A stretch of DNA of 64,000 bases from Gammaproteobacteria bacterium (GTDB lineage: Bacteria > Pseudomonadota > Gammaproteobacteria > Pseudomonadales > Halieaceae): NCBI GenBank assembly GCA_024742415.1, contig JANSYN010000018.1, forward strand, positions 1-64,000, written 5' to 3'. The position numbers and the translations under genes were made by a program. Numbering within the stretch: position 1 is the first letter of the stretch; every line of letters starts with the position of its first letter. The notes beneath the pieces are model-generated. The model saw only the letters and a program-made list of their open reading frames with translations. It searched no databases and was not told the origin of the DNA. Shown piece by piece: positions 47,097-56,936 of the stretch.

Positions 47097-48002
47097 TCAG
47101 GCCCCTGCAGGTGATGTCGTGAGGTTTCCGCGCAGGCAGACCCAGCCATCGCGCTCGCCGCAAACATGCAGCAGGATCTGTGGTTTGTAGTGTTCGATGA
47201 GCATCTGTGCCTGGGTCTCGAGCAGACCTGAAATCAATAGCGAGCCCTGTGGCTTGAGCAGCGCCAGCAGTATTGGTGATAAGTCCAGTAACGGCCCAGC
47301 GAGTATATTGGCGATGACGACGTCTGCGCGGCCCTGCCATCGGGCCACCAGGGGGTCTGCGGGAAGGGCAACCGGCAGCTGTTGCGGCGCAATGGCATTG
47401 CGCTGTGCATTATCGCGACTGGCTGCCAGTGCCTGCGGGTCGTTGTCTACGCCAAGCACATTCGCGGCGCCGAGTTTCAGCGCGGCCAGCGCCAGAATGC
47501 CCGAGCCGCAGCCGTAGTCGACCAGCTCAGCCCCTGCCAGTTGCATGCTATCTAGCTGGCTCAGGCACAGCGCCGTCGTGGGGTGAGTGCCGGTGCCAAA
47601 TGCCAGCCCTGGGTCCAGCAGCAGGTTGACTGCCGTGGGGTCCGGCGGCGCTATCCAGCTTGGGCAGATCCACAGGCGCCGGCCAAAACGCATGGGCTGG
47701 TAGTGGCGTATCCATTCGCGTTCCCAGTCTTTGTCCTCCAGAATGTCGATTTTGGGTGGGTGTTCGCCAAACAGGTCACGGGGGAACTCGGCCAATACCG
47801 CGTCGACATCTGTGTCTGCCCGATACAGCCCGGTCAGGCGCGTATTGTTCCAAAGCGGGGTCTCGCCGGGTGCTGGTTCGAGTACAGGCTGGTCGGCGTT
47901 GTCCTCGAGCGTCACCGCAACAGCGCCGGTGGCCAGCATGAGGTCCTCCAGCGTCTCTACAAGTTCAGGTCGGGTTTGCAGGCGAAGCTGTAGCCAGCTC
48001 AT
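47097..48002 (-). CDS. prmA: Ribosomal protein L11 methyltransferase
   Basis: A 301-residue SAM-dependent enzyme trimethylating L11. The N-terminal substrate-recognition domain starts MSWLQLRLQTRPELVETLED; the catalytic domain has DPGLAFGTGTHPTTALCL, LVDYGCGSGILALAALKLGA (SAM motif I) and VIANILAGPLL. It follows accC by 27 bases, the usual accB-accC-prmA order. Confidence 0.96.
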   Translation of the reverse strand: MSWLQLRLQTRPELVETLEDLMLATGAVAVTLEDNADQPVLEPAPGETPLWNNTRLTGLYRADTDVDAVLAEFPRDLFGEHPPKIDILEDKDWEREWIRHYQPMRFGRRLWICPSWIAPPDPTAVNLLLDPGLAFGTGTHPTTALCLSQLDSMQLAGAELVDYGCGSGILALAALKLGAANVLGVDNDPQALAASRDNAQRNAIAPQQLPVALPADPLVARWQGRADVVIANILAGPLLDLSPILLALLKPQGSLLISGLLETQAQMLIEHYKPQILLHVCGERDGWVCLRGNLTTSPAGA

Positions 48003-48029
48003 GTGAAAGGCCGGGTTGTCACGGGGCGC

Positions 48030-49376
48030 TCAGTCTTCGAGCTTGCTTTCGAGGTAATGGATACTGACGCCGCCGGCGCCGAAGGCCTTGTCACGCACCA
48101 GGTCGCGATGCAGTGGCGTATTGGTTCGTATGCCTTCCACGACCAGTTCATCCAGCGCCTGCGCCATACGCGCCAGGGCGATATCCCGGTCCTCGCCATA
48201 AGTGATGATCTTGGCGATCAGTGAATCGTAGAAAGGCGGTACGGTATAGCCATCATAAAGGTGCGAATCGACGCGCACGCCCAGGCCGCCAGGTGCGTGG
48301 AAGGTAGTGACCTTGCCTGGCGAGGGCAGGAATGTTTTTGGGTCCTCTGCGTTGATGCGACACTCGAAGGAATGGCCGCGAAAAACGATGTCCTGTTGCG
48401 AGTAGGACAGCGGCAGGCCGCTGGCAATGCGCAGTTGCTCCTTGACGATGTCGACACCCGTGATCATTTCAGTGACCGGGTGCTCCACCTGTACGCGCGT
48501 GTTCATTTCAATAAAGTAGAAGCCGCCATCTTCATACAGGAACTCGAAGGTACCGGCACCGCGATAGCCGATCTCGATGCAGGCTTTGATGCAGGCCTCG
48601 GCTACCTGATCACGCAAATCCTGTGGGATGCCGGGCGCTGGCGCTTCTTCCAGCACTTTCTGGTGGCGGCGCTGCAAGGAGCAGTCGCGGTCACCGAGGT
48701 GGATGGCATTGCCCTGGCCATCGGCGATGACCTGGATCTCGACATGTCGTGGCTTTTGCAGGAATTTCTCCAGATAGACCACCTCGGAGCCAAATGCGGC
48801 CGCCGCTTCGGACTGGGTTACCTGCACAGAGTTGATCAAGGCGGCCTCGTTGTGCACAACGCGCATGCCGCGACCACCCCCCCCGGCGGCGGCCTTGACG
48901 ATCACGGGAAAGCCGATGCGCCGCGCGATCTTCAGGGTGCGTTCCTCGTCGGTATCGAGTGGACCGTCCGAGCCGGGCACGGTGGGTACCCCGGCTTTCT
49001 TCATGGCGTCGATCGCCGAGACTTTGTCGCCCATCAGGCGGATGGTCTCTGCCGTCGGGCCGATGAAAGTAAAGCCGCTTTTCTCGACCTGCTCGGCGAA
49101 GTCAGCGTTTTCAGCCAGAAAACCATAGCCCGGGTGAATGCCGTCGGCGCCGGTAATTTCCGCCGCGCTGATAATGGCGGGTACATTGAGGTAGCTGTCC
49201 TTGGAGGACGCCGCGCCGATGCAAACCGTTTCGTCGGCGAGCAGCACGTGTTTCAACTCGCTGTCGGCCTTGGAGTGCACCGCAACGGTCTGGATGCCCA
49301 TTTCCTTGCATGCGCGCAGCACGCGCAGTGCGATCTCTCCGCGATTGGCGATAAGCACCTTTTCTAATAGGGGCAT
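48030..49376 (-). CDS. accC: Biotin carboxylase, acetyl-CoA carboxylase subunit
   Basis: A 448-residue ATP-grasp enzyme that carboxylates biotin on AccB in the first step of fatty-acid synthesis. Motifs: [73 protein letters not shown] and [18 protein letters not shown]. Length equals E. coli AccC (449). It follows accB by 39 bases. Confidence 0.98.
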   Translation of the reverse strand: MPLLEKVLIANRGEIALRVLRACKEMGIQTVAVHSKADSELKHVLLADETVCIGAASSKDSYLNVPAIISAAEITGADGIHPGYGFLAENADFAEQVEKSGFTFIGPTAETIRLMGDKVSAIDAMKKAGVPTVPGSDGPLDTDEERTLKIARRIGFPVIVKAAAGGGGRGMRVVHNEAALINSVQVTQSEAAAAFGSEVVYLEKFLQKPRHVEIQVIADGQGNAIHLGDRDCSLQRRHQKVLEEAPAPGIPQDLRDQVAEACIKACIEIGYRGAGTFEFLYEDGGFYFIEMNTRVQVEHPVTEMITGVDIVKEQLRIASGLPLSYSQQDIVFRGHSFECRINAEDPKTFLPSPGKVTTFHAPGGLGVRVDSHLYDGYTVPPFYDSLIAKIITYGEDRDIALARMAQALDELVVEGIRTNTPLHRDLVRDKAFGAGGVSIHYLESKLED

Positions 49377-49415
49377 GTCATGGTCCTCTGCCTGTTGCCG
49401 GGCCAGTAGCGTGCG

Positions 49416-49877
49416 TTACACAATGGAGAAAAGGGGCTGGTCGAATTCTACGGGTTCGCCATCTTCTACCAGGATAGCCTCGATAGTGCCTGCCTTGTCG
49501 ACTTCTATCTGATTCATCATTTTCATGGCTTCGACGATGCAGACAATATCGCCGACGTTCACTGACTGACCGACTTCAACAAAGGCTGCGGAGGTGGGTG
49601 ACGGAGAGCGATAAAAGGTCCCGACCATGGGTGACTTCACGATATGTCCTGAACTGGTATCGGGCGCGGCCTCCTGCGGGCTTGCCGCTACAGGAGCGGG
49701 AGCCACTGGCGCGGCCGGAGCGGGTGCCGCATAGATGGGCGCCGGTGCAGCAGCGGCATAGGAATTGGCGCCGTTGCGGCTGATCCTGACCGACTCTTCG
49801 CCCTCCTTGATCTCGATTTCATCGATATTGGACTCCTCGAGTAGCTCGATCAGTTTCTTGACTTTACGAATGTCCAT
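49416..49877 (-). CDS. accB: Biotin carboxyl carrier protein
   Basis: A 153-residue carrier. An N-terminal helical part ([20 protein letters not shown]) leads to an Ala/Pro-rich flexible linker (about 48-75) and the biotinyl domain (about 78-153) with [18 protein letters not shown], whose Lys in AMKM is biotinylated. The ATG at 49877 gives the conserved N terminus. The aroQ-accB-accC order is typical of gammaproteobacteria. Confidence 0.97.
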   Translation of the reverse strand: MDIRKVKKLIELLEESNIDEIEIKEGEESVRISRNGANSYAAAAPAPIYAAPAPAAPVAPAPVAASPQEAAPDTSSGHIVKSPMVGTFYRSPSPTSAAFVEVGQSVNVGDIVCIVEAMKMMNQIEVDKAGTIEAILVEDGEPVEFDQPLFSIV

Positions 49878-49890
49878 AGCTTTGCTCTCT

Positions 49891-50343
49891 TCAGTTCTTC
49901 CCGAAATCTTCGAGTTGGGTAATGGCGGCCTGCAGCGCCAGTTCATAGCCCTGGGCGCCAAGTCCACAGATCACGCCCCTGGCGATATCCGACAGGTAGG
50001 ATCGATGACGAAAGGCCTCGCGCGCATGGGTGTTAGACAAGTGCACTTCAATAAAGGGTATTGCGACTCCCGCCAGCGCATCGCGCAGGGCGATGCTGGT
50101 GTGGGTAAACGCTGCCGGATTGATCAGGATGTACTCCACACCTTCGGAGCGCGCCTCTTGAATGCGCTCGACCAGTTCATATTCGGCGTTGCTTTGCATA
50201 CTCAGGAGGTGGTGTCCGGCATCTTTTGCCAGTTGCTCCAGGCGCAGGTTGATCTGGCTCAGGGTTGTGTGGCCGTATACGTCGGGTTCGCGCTCGCCCA
50301 GGAGGTTGAGGTTGGGGCCGTGCAGAACGAGAATGGTGGCCAT
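49891..50343 (-). CDS. aroQ: Type II 3-dehydroquinate dehydratase
   Basis: A 150-residue dodecameric enzyme of the shikimate pathway. Motifs: [20 protein letters not shown] (with catalytic Tyr), [17 protein letters not shown], and [20 protein letters not shown] (His, Arg). It precedes accB by 13 bases. It feeds chorismate, the TrpE substrate made elsewhere in the window. Confidence 0.97.
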   Translation of the reverse strand: MATILVLHGPNLNLLGEREPDVYGHTTLSQINLRLEQLAKDAGHHLLSMQSNAEYELVERIQEARSEGVEYILINPAAFTHTSIALRDALAGVAIPFIEVHLSNTHAREAFRHRSYLSDIARGVICGLGAQGYELALQAAITQLEDFGKN

Positions 50344-50538
50344 GACAACGGCTCTCTGGGAGTGGGCGGGTAGGCCGGAGTTTCGCCGAATTCGGGGTGC
50401 CTGTCCATGAACTTGGTACTTTTTGGGAATTTTGACAGCATTTAGCTGCTGTTTCGCGGGAGTTAGCTGTTTTTAGTGTTGTCGGCGATTACATGGCGTA
50501 AGCCTATGATTCATCGGAAGAAAGGGCGTTTGAAGGCG

Positions 50539-52326
50539 TCAAAAAGCGTCATCTTCCTGAAAAACGAGGGCATCGTCGGGGTTTGGTACAGAAACCGCGG
50601 CAATCGCGTTCAATACGATCGACTTGGTCAGGATTTGCGGCAGAATGGTCGGTTCTGCCTCGGGGTCCGCGGGGTACATCAGGTAGAGCGGAATGCCGCT
50701 GCGCTCGTAGCGGCGCAACAGCGCGGCGATGTCGGCATCGCGATTGGTCCAGTCAGCAACCATGTAGACCACGCCGCTGTCAGCAAAGGCTGCGCTAATC
50801 TCGTCGGTGAAAAGAACAGCGGCTTCGTTGGCTTTGCACGTAATGCACCAGTCGGCAGTAACATCAACGAAGACCGGTGTTCCTTCACTGCGCAATGTGC
50901 TGACGCCGTGTTCTGACCAGGCCACCTTGCCCACGGCCAGGGCGGATGCCTGGGTGGGCGCGTCAAAACCTCGTTGCGCACCCAGCGTGACTGCCGCGAT
51001 CAGGCACAGCAGCGCCACCACTTTGCGCCAGCGTCGCTCATCCCACAGCCACAGGGCGAGTGCGAGCAAGAGCGCGCCCACCAGCGCCAGGGTCATGGTG
51101 TTGATGCCCGTTTGGCGACCGGCCACCCACAGCAGCCACAGTGCGGTCGCATACAAAGGAAACGCCAGAAACTCCTTGAGCGTCTCCATCCACGGGCCGG
51201 GTTTGGGCATCAGGGCCCGCGCGGCACCGCTGTAACTGAAAAACAACAGGGGCGCAGCCATGCCCGCACCCAGTGCAGCAAACACCAGCAAGGCAACGGG
51301 GGCCGGTTGGCCAACCGCAAAACCCAGCGCGGTGCCCATGAACGGTGCAGTGCACGGGCTGGCGACGATCACCGCCAGGACGCCGGTAAAAAAGCTGCCG
51401 CTGTAGCCACCGCGATTGGCAAGGCCGCTGCCGGCATTCATTAGGCTGCCGCCGAACTCAATGACCCCGGACAAGGACAACCCCATGGCGATGAAAAGGT
51501 AGGCCAGCGCAATCACAAACGTCGGGGATTGCAACTGAAAGCCCCAGCCGATGGCCTGCCCGGCCTGCTGCAGGGCAATCAGTAAAGCAGCCACCAGGAC
51601 AAAGCTGAGAACAACCCCGGCGGTGTACAGCCAACTGTGCAGGTGGCGGTCGTGATCGGTACTGCGTGCAAAACTCAGTACCTTGAGTGACAGGATGGGG
51701 AATACGCAAGGCATCAGGTTCAATATAGCGCCGCCCAGGAAGGCCAGCACCAGCATGGTCAGCAGGGTGCCACTGCCAGTGCTGCCCTGGCTGACGGGCT
51801 GTGTGGAAGCCAAGGCATCCAGTGGAGTCGGCGGAGGGTCTGCGGTAGACACAGTGCCGCTTGTCATGTCCACGTTGAAGTACTGCGTATAAGGGGGATA
51901 GCACAGCCCCGCATCCGCGCAGCCTTGTGATGTTACACTCAGGAAGCCGCGCTCTATAGGCTCATCGACAGTAACGCTGACATCGGCATTGTTGTAATAC
52001 ACCACCACATCACCGAAGAACTCGTCCGTTTTGGCGAGTCCTTCGGGCAGGCTTATCTGCAGTTTCGCCGGACCGCTTGCGGTTTCCAGTACAAACTTGA
52101 AGCTGTGCTGGTAAAGGTAGTACGCGTCCGCGATGCTCCAGTAAAGCCTGAGCCCTCGTTGCTCGGGCAGGAGGTCAACCTCCAGCTGGTAGGCCTCGGT
52201 CACAGGCAGGAATTCGGGTTGCTCAAACCCCGGGCCCAGTGACGGCATGGGGGAATTCGCGGAAAACCCCTGCGCAAGGGTCATGCCTGACAGCGTTAAC
52301 AGTAAAACGGCGAGCAAAGCGCGCAT
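50539..52326 (-). CDS. dsbD: Thiol:disulphide interchange protein DsbD
   Basis: A 595-residue inner-membrane protein passing electrons from cytoplasmic thioredoxin to periplasmic DsbC, DsbG and CcmG. A signal peptide (LLAVLLLTLSGMTLAQ) precedes the alpha domain (SQGCADAGLCYPPYTQYF, the reactive Cys pair), the membrane beta domain of eight helices (MPCVFPILSLKVLSFA and SPCTAPFMG, with the two Cys), and the C-terminal thioredoxin-like gamma domain (VDVTADWCITCKANE). All six redox Cys are present. It is 195 bases from aroQ and divergent from the copper chaperone. Confidence 0.96.
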   Translation of the reverse strand: MRALLAVLLLTLSGMTLAQGFSANSPMPSLGPGFEQPEFLPVTEAYQLEVDLLPEQRGLRLYWSIADAYYLYQHSFKFVLETASGPAKLQISLPEGLAKTDEFFGDVVVYYNNADVSVTVDEPIERGFLSVTSQGCADAGLCYPPYTQYFNVDMTSGTVSTADPPPTPLDALASTQPVSQGSTGSGTLLTMLVLAFLGGAILNLMPCVFPILSLKVLSFARSTDHDRHLHSWLYTAGVVLSFVLVAALLIALQQAGQAIGWGFQLQSPTFVIALAYLFIAMGLSLSGVIEFGGSLMNAGSGLANRGGYSGSFFTGVLAVIVASPCTAPFMGTALGFAVGQPAPVALLVFAALGAGMAAPLLFFSYSGAARALMPKPGPWMETLKEFLAFPLYATALWLLWVAGRQTGINTMTLALVGALLLALALWLWDERRWRKVVALLCLIAAVTLGAQRGFDAPTQASALAVGKVAWSEHGVSTLRSEGTPVFVDVTADWCITCKANEAAVLFTDEISAAFADSGVVYMVADWTNRDADIAALLRRYERSGIPLYLMYPADPEAEPTILPQILTKSIVLNAIAAVSVPNPDDALVFQEDDAF

Positions 52327-52372
52327 GTCATCTCCTGTGGAAGGGCGGAATCCGGGTCTATCGCAAGCCGCT

Positions 52373-52381
52373 AGTGTAACA
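52373..52381 (-). promoter_or_regulatory. Extended -10 promoter of dsbD
   Basis: The minus strand reads TG-T-TACACT here, 47 bases upstream of the dsbD ATG. No good -35 is present, consistent with an extended -10 promoter. Confidence 0.4.
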
Positions 52382-52437
52382 AGACCGCCACAAACGCGGG
52401 AAAATGTTCGCCAGCACCTTCGCCGGGGGCACTGAAA

Positions 52438-52446
52438 TGGTAAGAT
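52438..52446 (+). promoter_or_regulatory. Extended -10 promoter of the copper chaperone gene
   Basis: TG-G-TAAGAT lies 51 bases before the ATG at 52498. The -35 region is poor. The dsbD and PCuAC promoters would be back to back in the 171-base gap. Confidence 0.35.
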
Positions 52447-52497
52447 AGCGACCCCTGCGCCTTAGGACGCCCCAATTCCCGAATAGGTTCCCGTGAA

Positions 52498-52962
52498 ATG
52501 AGAGCAACTGTGAAGTTCTTTATCGTTTTGGCTTGCGCTGCGCTGCCCGCAATCGTCGTTGCCCAGGGCAACGTCAGTATTGAGCAGGCGTGGGTGCGCG
52601 CATTGCCACCCACTCAAAGTAACACTGCAGCCTACATGACGATCCTCAATGCCGGCCCCGATGTGGCGATTGTGCGTGGTGGTTCCAGCGAGATCGCGCA
52701 GGCAGTGGAGGTGCACCGTACTGTTGAAGTCGACGGCATGATGCGCATGGAACAGCTCGATGAGCTTCGAATTGCCCCTGGCGAGCAGGCGGTGTTGGCG
52801 CCCGGGGGTACTCATTTGATGCTGCTGAATCTCACGACCATGCCCGCCGCGGGCGATGAGGTGCGCCTGTGCGTACAATTGGCCTCCGGTGCAGAGGTCT
52901 GTACGGTAGCGCCCGCACGCAAGTCTGTGTCCTCTGGCAAGGCCCATGCCCACCATCACTAA
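52498..52962 (+). CDS. Periplasmic copper chaperone PCu(A)C
   Basis: A 154-residue cupredoxin-like chaperone that carries Cu(I) in the periplasm, usually to the CuA site of cytochrome oxidase. A signal peptide (FFIVLACAALPAIVVAQG) is followed by VSIEQAWVRALPPTQSNTAAYMTI. The copper site is the H...M...HxM pattern: HRTVEVDGMMRM and GGTHLML. An extra His-rich C terminus (AHAHHH) could bind further metal. It is followed after 12 bases by the DUF2333 gene, so the two may share a transcript. Confidence 0.92.
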   Translation: MRATVKFFIVLACAALPAIVVAQGNVSIEQAWVRALPPTQSNTAAYMTILNAGPDVAIVRGGSSEIAQAVEVHRTVEVDGMMRMEQLDELRIAPGEQAVLAPGGTHLMLLNLTTMPAAGDEVRLCVQLASGAEVCTVAPARKSVSSGKAHAHHH

Positions 52963-52974
52963 ACGGATTGTTAT

Positions 52975-54021
52975 ATGAATGCACTGACTGAAATGCTGGT
53001 TGAGTGGCGCGAGATGATCGCGGATCGATTGCCTGGCGGCGGCGTCTCGCGGCTGCTGGGCCTGGTCTTGCTGGTTTACCTGGTGGTGACGATCCTGCTG
53101 GGCATGTTCTGGAGCATGGCTCCCGCACCGTTCGATGTGCGCGAGCATACCCAGGCATTGGCAACGCAGGAGGGCGGCACTGTAGTTACCGGCTCCTCAA
53201 CCACCAGCGCACTCATCGGTGTGATGGAGACCCTGCTGGAAAAATCAGGCGGTTATACCCACAACGATCTCTTTCCGCCGGGCCTGTGGCTGGACAACAT
53301 GCCTAACTGGGAATACGGCGCATTAATCCAATCCAGAGATTTGGCGCGTGCCTTGCGCGAAGTGTTCAGCCGCTCGCAGTCGCAATCGACGGAAGATAAA
53401 GACTTGTCGCAGGCTGAGCCCAATTTCAATTTCAACTCCCAGAGCTGGATTCTGCCGGCGACTGAGTCCGAGTATCGCGCGGGTCTGGACTACGCGCGCA
53501 GTTATCTTCGCCGGCTGTCTGACCCCGATGCCCCTGACGCCCAGTTTTTTGCCCGCGCAGATAACCTGGCCTACTGGTTGGCAACAGTGGAAACGCGGCT
53601 CGGCAGTATGTCGCAGCGCCTCAGTGCCAGCGTGGGCCAGAGCCGTGTGAACACAGACCTTGCCGGTGAGGAGATGGCGTCACAATCCACGCAGACGCCG
53701 GATGAGAACTTTGTGCGCACGCCCTGGACAGAAATCGATGATGTTTTTTTTGAAGCGCGTGGCACCGCCTGGGCGCTGATCCAGTTTCTGAAAGCCGCCG
53801 AGGTCGACTTTGCCGACGTCCTGGCCAAGAAGAACGCACAGGTGAGCCTGCGGCAGATTATCCGTGAACTGGAAGGCACCCAGGATTTCATATGGAGCCC
53901 GATCATTCTCAACGGCAGCGGGTTCGGCCTTGTCGCCAACCATTCGCTGGTTATGGCCTCTTACATCAGCCGCGCTAACGCGGCGATCATTGACCTGCGT
54001 GAACTGCTGTCGCGCGGTTAA
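52975..54021 (+). CDS. DUF2333 family inner-membrane protein
   Basis: A 348-residue protein of unknown function. It has one N-terminal membrane helix (about residues 25-45, LLGLVLLVYLVVTILLGMF) and a large periplasmic part containing NDLFPPGLWLDNMPNWEYGAL, a block typical of DUF2333, then TPWTEIDDVFFEARGTAWALI. It is found widely in gammaproteobacteria. The copper chaperone gene ends 12 bases upstream, but that pairing may not be functional. Confidence 0.85.
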   Translation: MNALTEMLVEWREMIADRLPGGGVSRLLGLVLLVYLVVTILLGMFWSMAPAPFDVREHTQALATQEGGTVVTGSSTTSALIGVMETLLEKSGGYTHNDLFPPGLWLDNMPNWEYGALIQSRDLARALREVFSRSQSQSTEDKDLSQAEPNFNFNSQSWILPATESEYRAGLDYARSYLRRLSDPDAPDAQFFARADNLAYWLATVETRLGSMSQRLSASVGQSRVNTDLAGEEMASQSTQTPDENFVRTPWTEIDDVFFEARGTAWALIQFLKAAEVDFADVLAKKNAQVSLRQIIRELEGTQDFIWSPIILNGSGFGLVANHSLVMASYISRANAAIIDLRELLSRG

Positions 54022-54059
54022 GGGCCGGGGGCGAGCACTGCAGTGCCCCCGGTTGGCCC
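54022..54059. terminator. Strong hairpin between convergent genes, no T-run
   Basis: CCGGGGGC (54025-54032) pairs with GCCCCCGG (54045-54052); GGG and CCC outside may extend it and the loop contains the palindrome GCACTGCAGTGC. It occupies the whole gap between the DUF2333 and pentapeptide genes. It is very stable but lacks a U-tract, so it may end transcripts in both directions only with help. Confidence 0.45.
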
Positions 54060-54404
54060 CTAGCCCTTGCGGTAGCGCAGTCGTGTGCCGGTATCCAGCG
54101 ACAGGCGGATTTCTTCAGCGCTGAGTATCTCCGGGAAATACGTGCCTGAGAGTTTGGCGTCCAGAAGGCTCGCACCCTCAAGATTGGTATTGCGAAAATC
54201 AACACCGCTGAGGTCTGCATTGCGAAAGTAGGAATTACTGAAGTCCAGTCCGTCGGCATTCATGTTGCGCAAGTCACGCCCTCGATAGTCGCCGCTGCGC
54301 AGCTCGGTGGCATCGAGCGTGTCGCGCTGCTCGTTAAACGCCTTGATGTCTTCGTTGCGCAGCAGCTGGTATAAAGGGTCCTGCTTGATGACTGGCTTAT
54401 TCAT
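54060..54404 (-). CDS. Small pentapeptide-repeat protein
   Basis: A 114-residue protein. The centre (about residues 32-92) contains pentapeptide-like A(D/N)LxX repeats: ELRSGDYRGRDLRNMNADG, then LDFSNSYFRNADLSGVDFRN and TNLEGASLLDAKL, about eight or nine repeats, enough for roughly two turns of a right-handed beta-helix. It has no signal peptide. The repeat stretch is much shorter than in Qnr/MfpA gyrase-protecting proteins, so that function is unlikely. It stands alone between DUF2333 and polB. Confidence 0.8.
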   Translation of the reverse strand: MNKPVIKQDPLYQLLRNEDIKAFNEQRDTLDATELRSGDYRGRDLRNMNADGLDFSNSYFRNADLSGVDFRNTNLEGASLLDAKLSGTYFPEILSAEEIRLSLDTGTRLRYRKG

Positions 54405-54554
54405 AACTGAAGCTCCGAGGTATTTGCGCTTGCCTATGCGGCGAGGTCATGTACATCCCGCTTCCGGTTATCCGGCCGGCATGACTTCCGCGAGTCGCAA
54501 TAGCTTAAGCCACTAAGCCGAACAAGCCCAGCCCTGCGCGCTGTCCAATAGGTT

Positions 54555-56915
54555 GTGAGTTTGACTGCACAGACTTTTCACGGATTTCTGCTCACGCGAA
54601 ACTGGCGCGACACCGCTGCCGGTGTTGAGCTGGAATTCTGGTTCTCTACCGATCACGGCCCCGTGTGCTGTGTGATACCGGGCCAGCGGAGTGTGTTCTT
54701 CCTGCGCCGGGCCGATGTCCCTGCCGCCCTTCGCGTACTGGGCGCTGCAGTTGAGGTGGAAGTGCGTGAACTGGAACTGCGCGACTTCACTGGCCAACCG
54801 GTTTCCGGTTTGTACTTTACCCGGCACCGCCAGGCTCGCCGTGTTGCGGATCAGCTGCGAGAACACGGGTTGGAACCCCTGGAAGCTGACATCAATCCTG
54901 CCGAGCGTTTCCTGATGGAGCGCTTTATTCGCGGTAGCGCACAGTTGTGCGGCCGACCGGTACAGGGCGGTACCTTTGTACGCCTTGAGAATCCATCAGT
55001 GAGGGCGGCGCAGTACAAGCCTGACCTGAAAGTGGTGTCGTACGACATAGAAACAGCCATGCAGGGTTTGCAGTTGTACTCTATCGCCGTTCATGCGCGC
55101 TATGGCGGTGTGGAGCAGCGGCGGGTTTTTATGCTCGGCGAAGGCGCTACCCAGCGCTGGGTGGAGTCATTTGCCAGTCAGGAGGCCTTGCTGGACGGGT
55201 TCATCCAATGGCTGGTTGACTACGATCCTGATGTTTTGATTGGCTGGAACGTGGTCAACTTTGATACGCGCTACCTGCAGCGTTTATGCGACCAGTGGGA
55301 CAGACCCTTGCGCCTGGGCCGCGATGGCCGCAGGGTGCATTGGCGGGAACTGGATGACGATGGTCAACGGTTCAGCGCGCAAGTACCAGGCCGCGTTATT
55401 CTTGACGGTATCGAGCTGCTGCGCGCGGCGTTCTACAGTTTCGAAAGCTTCTCGCTGGAGAACGTGGGCCGCGAACTTCTGGGGCAGGGCAAACTTTTGC
55501 ACGGTGGTGACAGGGGCTATGAAATCACGCGACAATTCAATGAAGACAAAACCAGCCTGGCGCAATACAACCTGAAGGATTGCGAGCTCGTCAGTGACAT
55601 TTTCGCGCATACGTCGCTGCTTGATTTTGCGATCGCGCGCAGTGTGATGACGGGACTGAACCTGGATCGCCTGGGCGGCTCCGTTGCCTCATTTGACAAT
55701 CTGTACCTGCCGCTGCTGCATCGCAGCGGCTATGTTGCACCGAATGCCAGTACGGACCAGGTCGGCAGTCCCGGCGGGTTTGTACTGGATTCCACCCCAG
55801 GCCTTTACGATCATGTGCTTGTGCTCGACTTCAAGAGCCTCTACCCGAGTATCATTCGCACGTTCTTTATTGACCCACTGGGACTCGCGCTGGGAACGTC
55901 CGGCGAACTGCCTCCGGCAGACACCGTGGCGGGTTTCGACGGTGGTCGTTTTGCCCGTTCTGGCCATATCCTGCCGCAGTTGATTACCGACCTATGGGCC
56001 CTGCGCGACACTGCCAAAGCAAATGGCGACCAGCCCCTGTCACAAGCCATCAAGATCATCATGAACAGTTTTTATGGCGTACTGGGTTCTCCTGGCTGTC
56101 GTTTTTTCGATGCGAGGCTGGCCAGTTCCATCACGCGCCGCGGGCACGACATTCTGCTGCGCACGCGCGACCACATTGAACGGGCGGGTCACCGTGTGAT
56201 CTATGGCGATACCGATTCGGTTTTTGTCTGGATTCAGGAGGCATCGAGCGCCGCCGCAGCTGAGCGAGCAGGTCGAGAGCTGGAGTCCGGTCTTAACGAC
56301 TGGTGGAACAGGGTTCTGCGTGATGAGTTTGGTCTGCAGAGTGCGCTTGAACTGGAGTTTGAAACGCACTACCAGCGATTTCTGATGCCCACGGTTCGTG
56401 GCTCAGACAAAGGCAGCAAAAAACGCTATGCGGGTCTGGTACGCGATGATGACGGCGAGCGACTCGTGTTTAAAGGTCTGGAGAATGTGCGCACCGACTG
56501 GACGCGTGCCGCGAGAGATTTTCAGGAAGAACTGTATCGGCGCATCTTTGTGGGAGAACCCTACGAGGACTACGTCAAGTCGGTGACAGCGCGCGTCCTG
56601 CAAGGTGAATTGGATGAGCAGTTAGTGTATCGAAAACGCCTGCGTCGTCGGCTGGCGGATTATCAGAAGAACGTGCCGCCACACGTGCAGGCGGCGAGGT
56701 TGTGCCAACAAAGGGCGCTGCCGGTGCCGGCCCGGGGAGACTGGGTCGAGTATGTGGTAACCGTCGCAGGAGCGGCACCAGCGGCAGATCCAGGCGCCCC
56801 CCTGGATTACCAGCACTACGTGGATCGGCAGCTGGCGCCGGTTGCGGATGGCATATTGAGTTTGTTCGAGACATCGTTCGCAGAACTCACTGACCAGCAG
56901 ATCAGCCTGTTCTGA
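54555..56915 (+). CDS. polB: DNA polymerase II (family B)
   Basis: A 786-residue replicative-type repair polymerase with proofreading (E. coli 783). Exonuclease motifs: YDIETAM (ExoI), NVVNFDTRYL (ExoII), YNLKDCELV (ExoIII). Polymerase motifs: DFKSLYPSII (A), KIIMNSFYGVLG (B), YGDTDS (C), and the KKRYAG block. All catalytic acids are present. The start is GTG at 54555. E. coli polB is SOS-induced, but I see no LexA box here. It stands alone, convergent with the nucleoside kinase. Confidence 0.96.
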   Translation: MSLTAQTFHGFLLTRNWRDTAAGVELEFWFSTDHGPVCCVIPGQRSVFFLRRADVPAALRVLGAAVEVEVRELELRDFTGQPVSGLYFTRHRQARRVADQLREHGLEPLEADINPAERFLMERFIRGSAQLCGRPVQGGTFVRLENPSVRAAQYKPDLKVVSYDIETAMQGLQLYSIAVHARYGGVEQRRVFMLGEGATQRWVESFASQEALLDGFIQWLVDYDPDVLIGWNVVNFDTRYLQRLCDQWDRPLRLGRDGRRVHWRELDDDGQRFSAQVPGRVILDGIELLRAAFYSFESFSLENVGRELLGQGKLLHGGDRGYEITRQFNEDKTSLAQYNLKDCELVSDIFAHTSLLDFAIARSVMTGLNLDRLGGSVASFDNLYLPLLHRSGYVAPNASTDQVGSPGGFVLDSTPGLYDHVLVLDFKSLYPSIIRTFFIDPLGLALGTSGELPPADTVAGFDGGRFARSGHILPQLITDLWALRDTAKANGDQPLSQAIKIIMNSFYGVLGSPGCRFFDARLASSITRRGHDILLRTRDHIERAGHRVIYGDTDSVFVWIQEASSAAAAERAGRELESGLNDWWNRVLRDEFGLQSALELEFETHYQRFLMPTVRGSDKGSKKRYAGLVRDDDGERLVFKGLENVRTDWTRAARDFQEELYRRIFVGEPYEDYVKSVTARVLQGELDEQLVYRKRLRRRLADYQKNVPPHVQAARLCQQRALPVPARGDWVEYVVTVAGAAPAADPGAPLDYQHYVDRQLAPVADGILSLFETSFAELTDQQISLF

Positions 56916-56936
56916 ATCTGTCTTATCGTCTGGTGA

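Noticed and set aside
54060-54404. Qnr-like gyrase-protecting pentapeptide protein
   Set aside because: Only about 114 residues with eight or nine repeats; Qnr and MfpA need a much longer beta-helix.
54405-54554. LexA box before polB
   Set aside because: I looked for CTGT-N8-ACAG and found no acceptable match, so SOS control of polB is not supported here.
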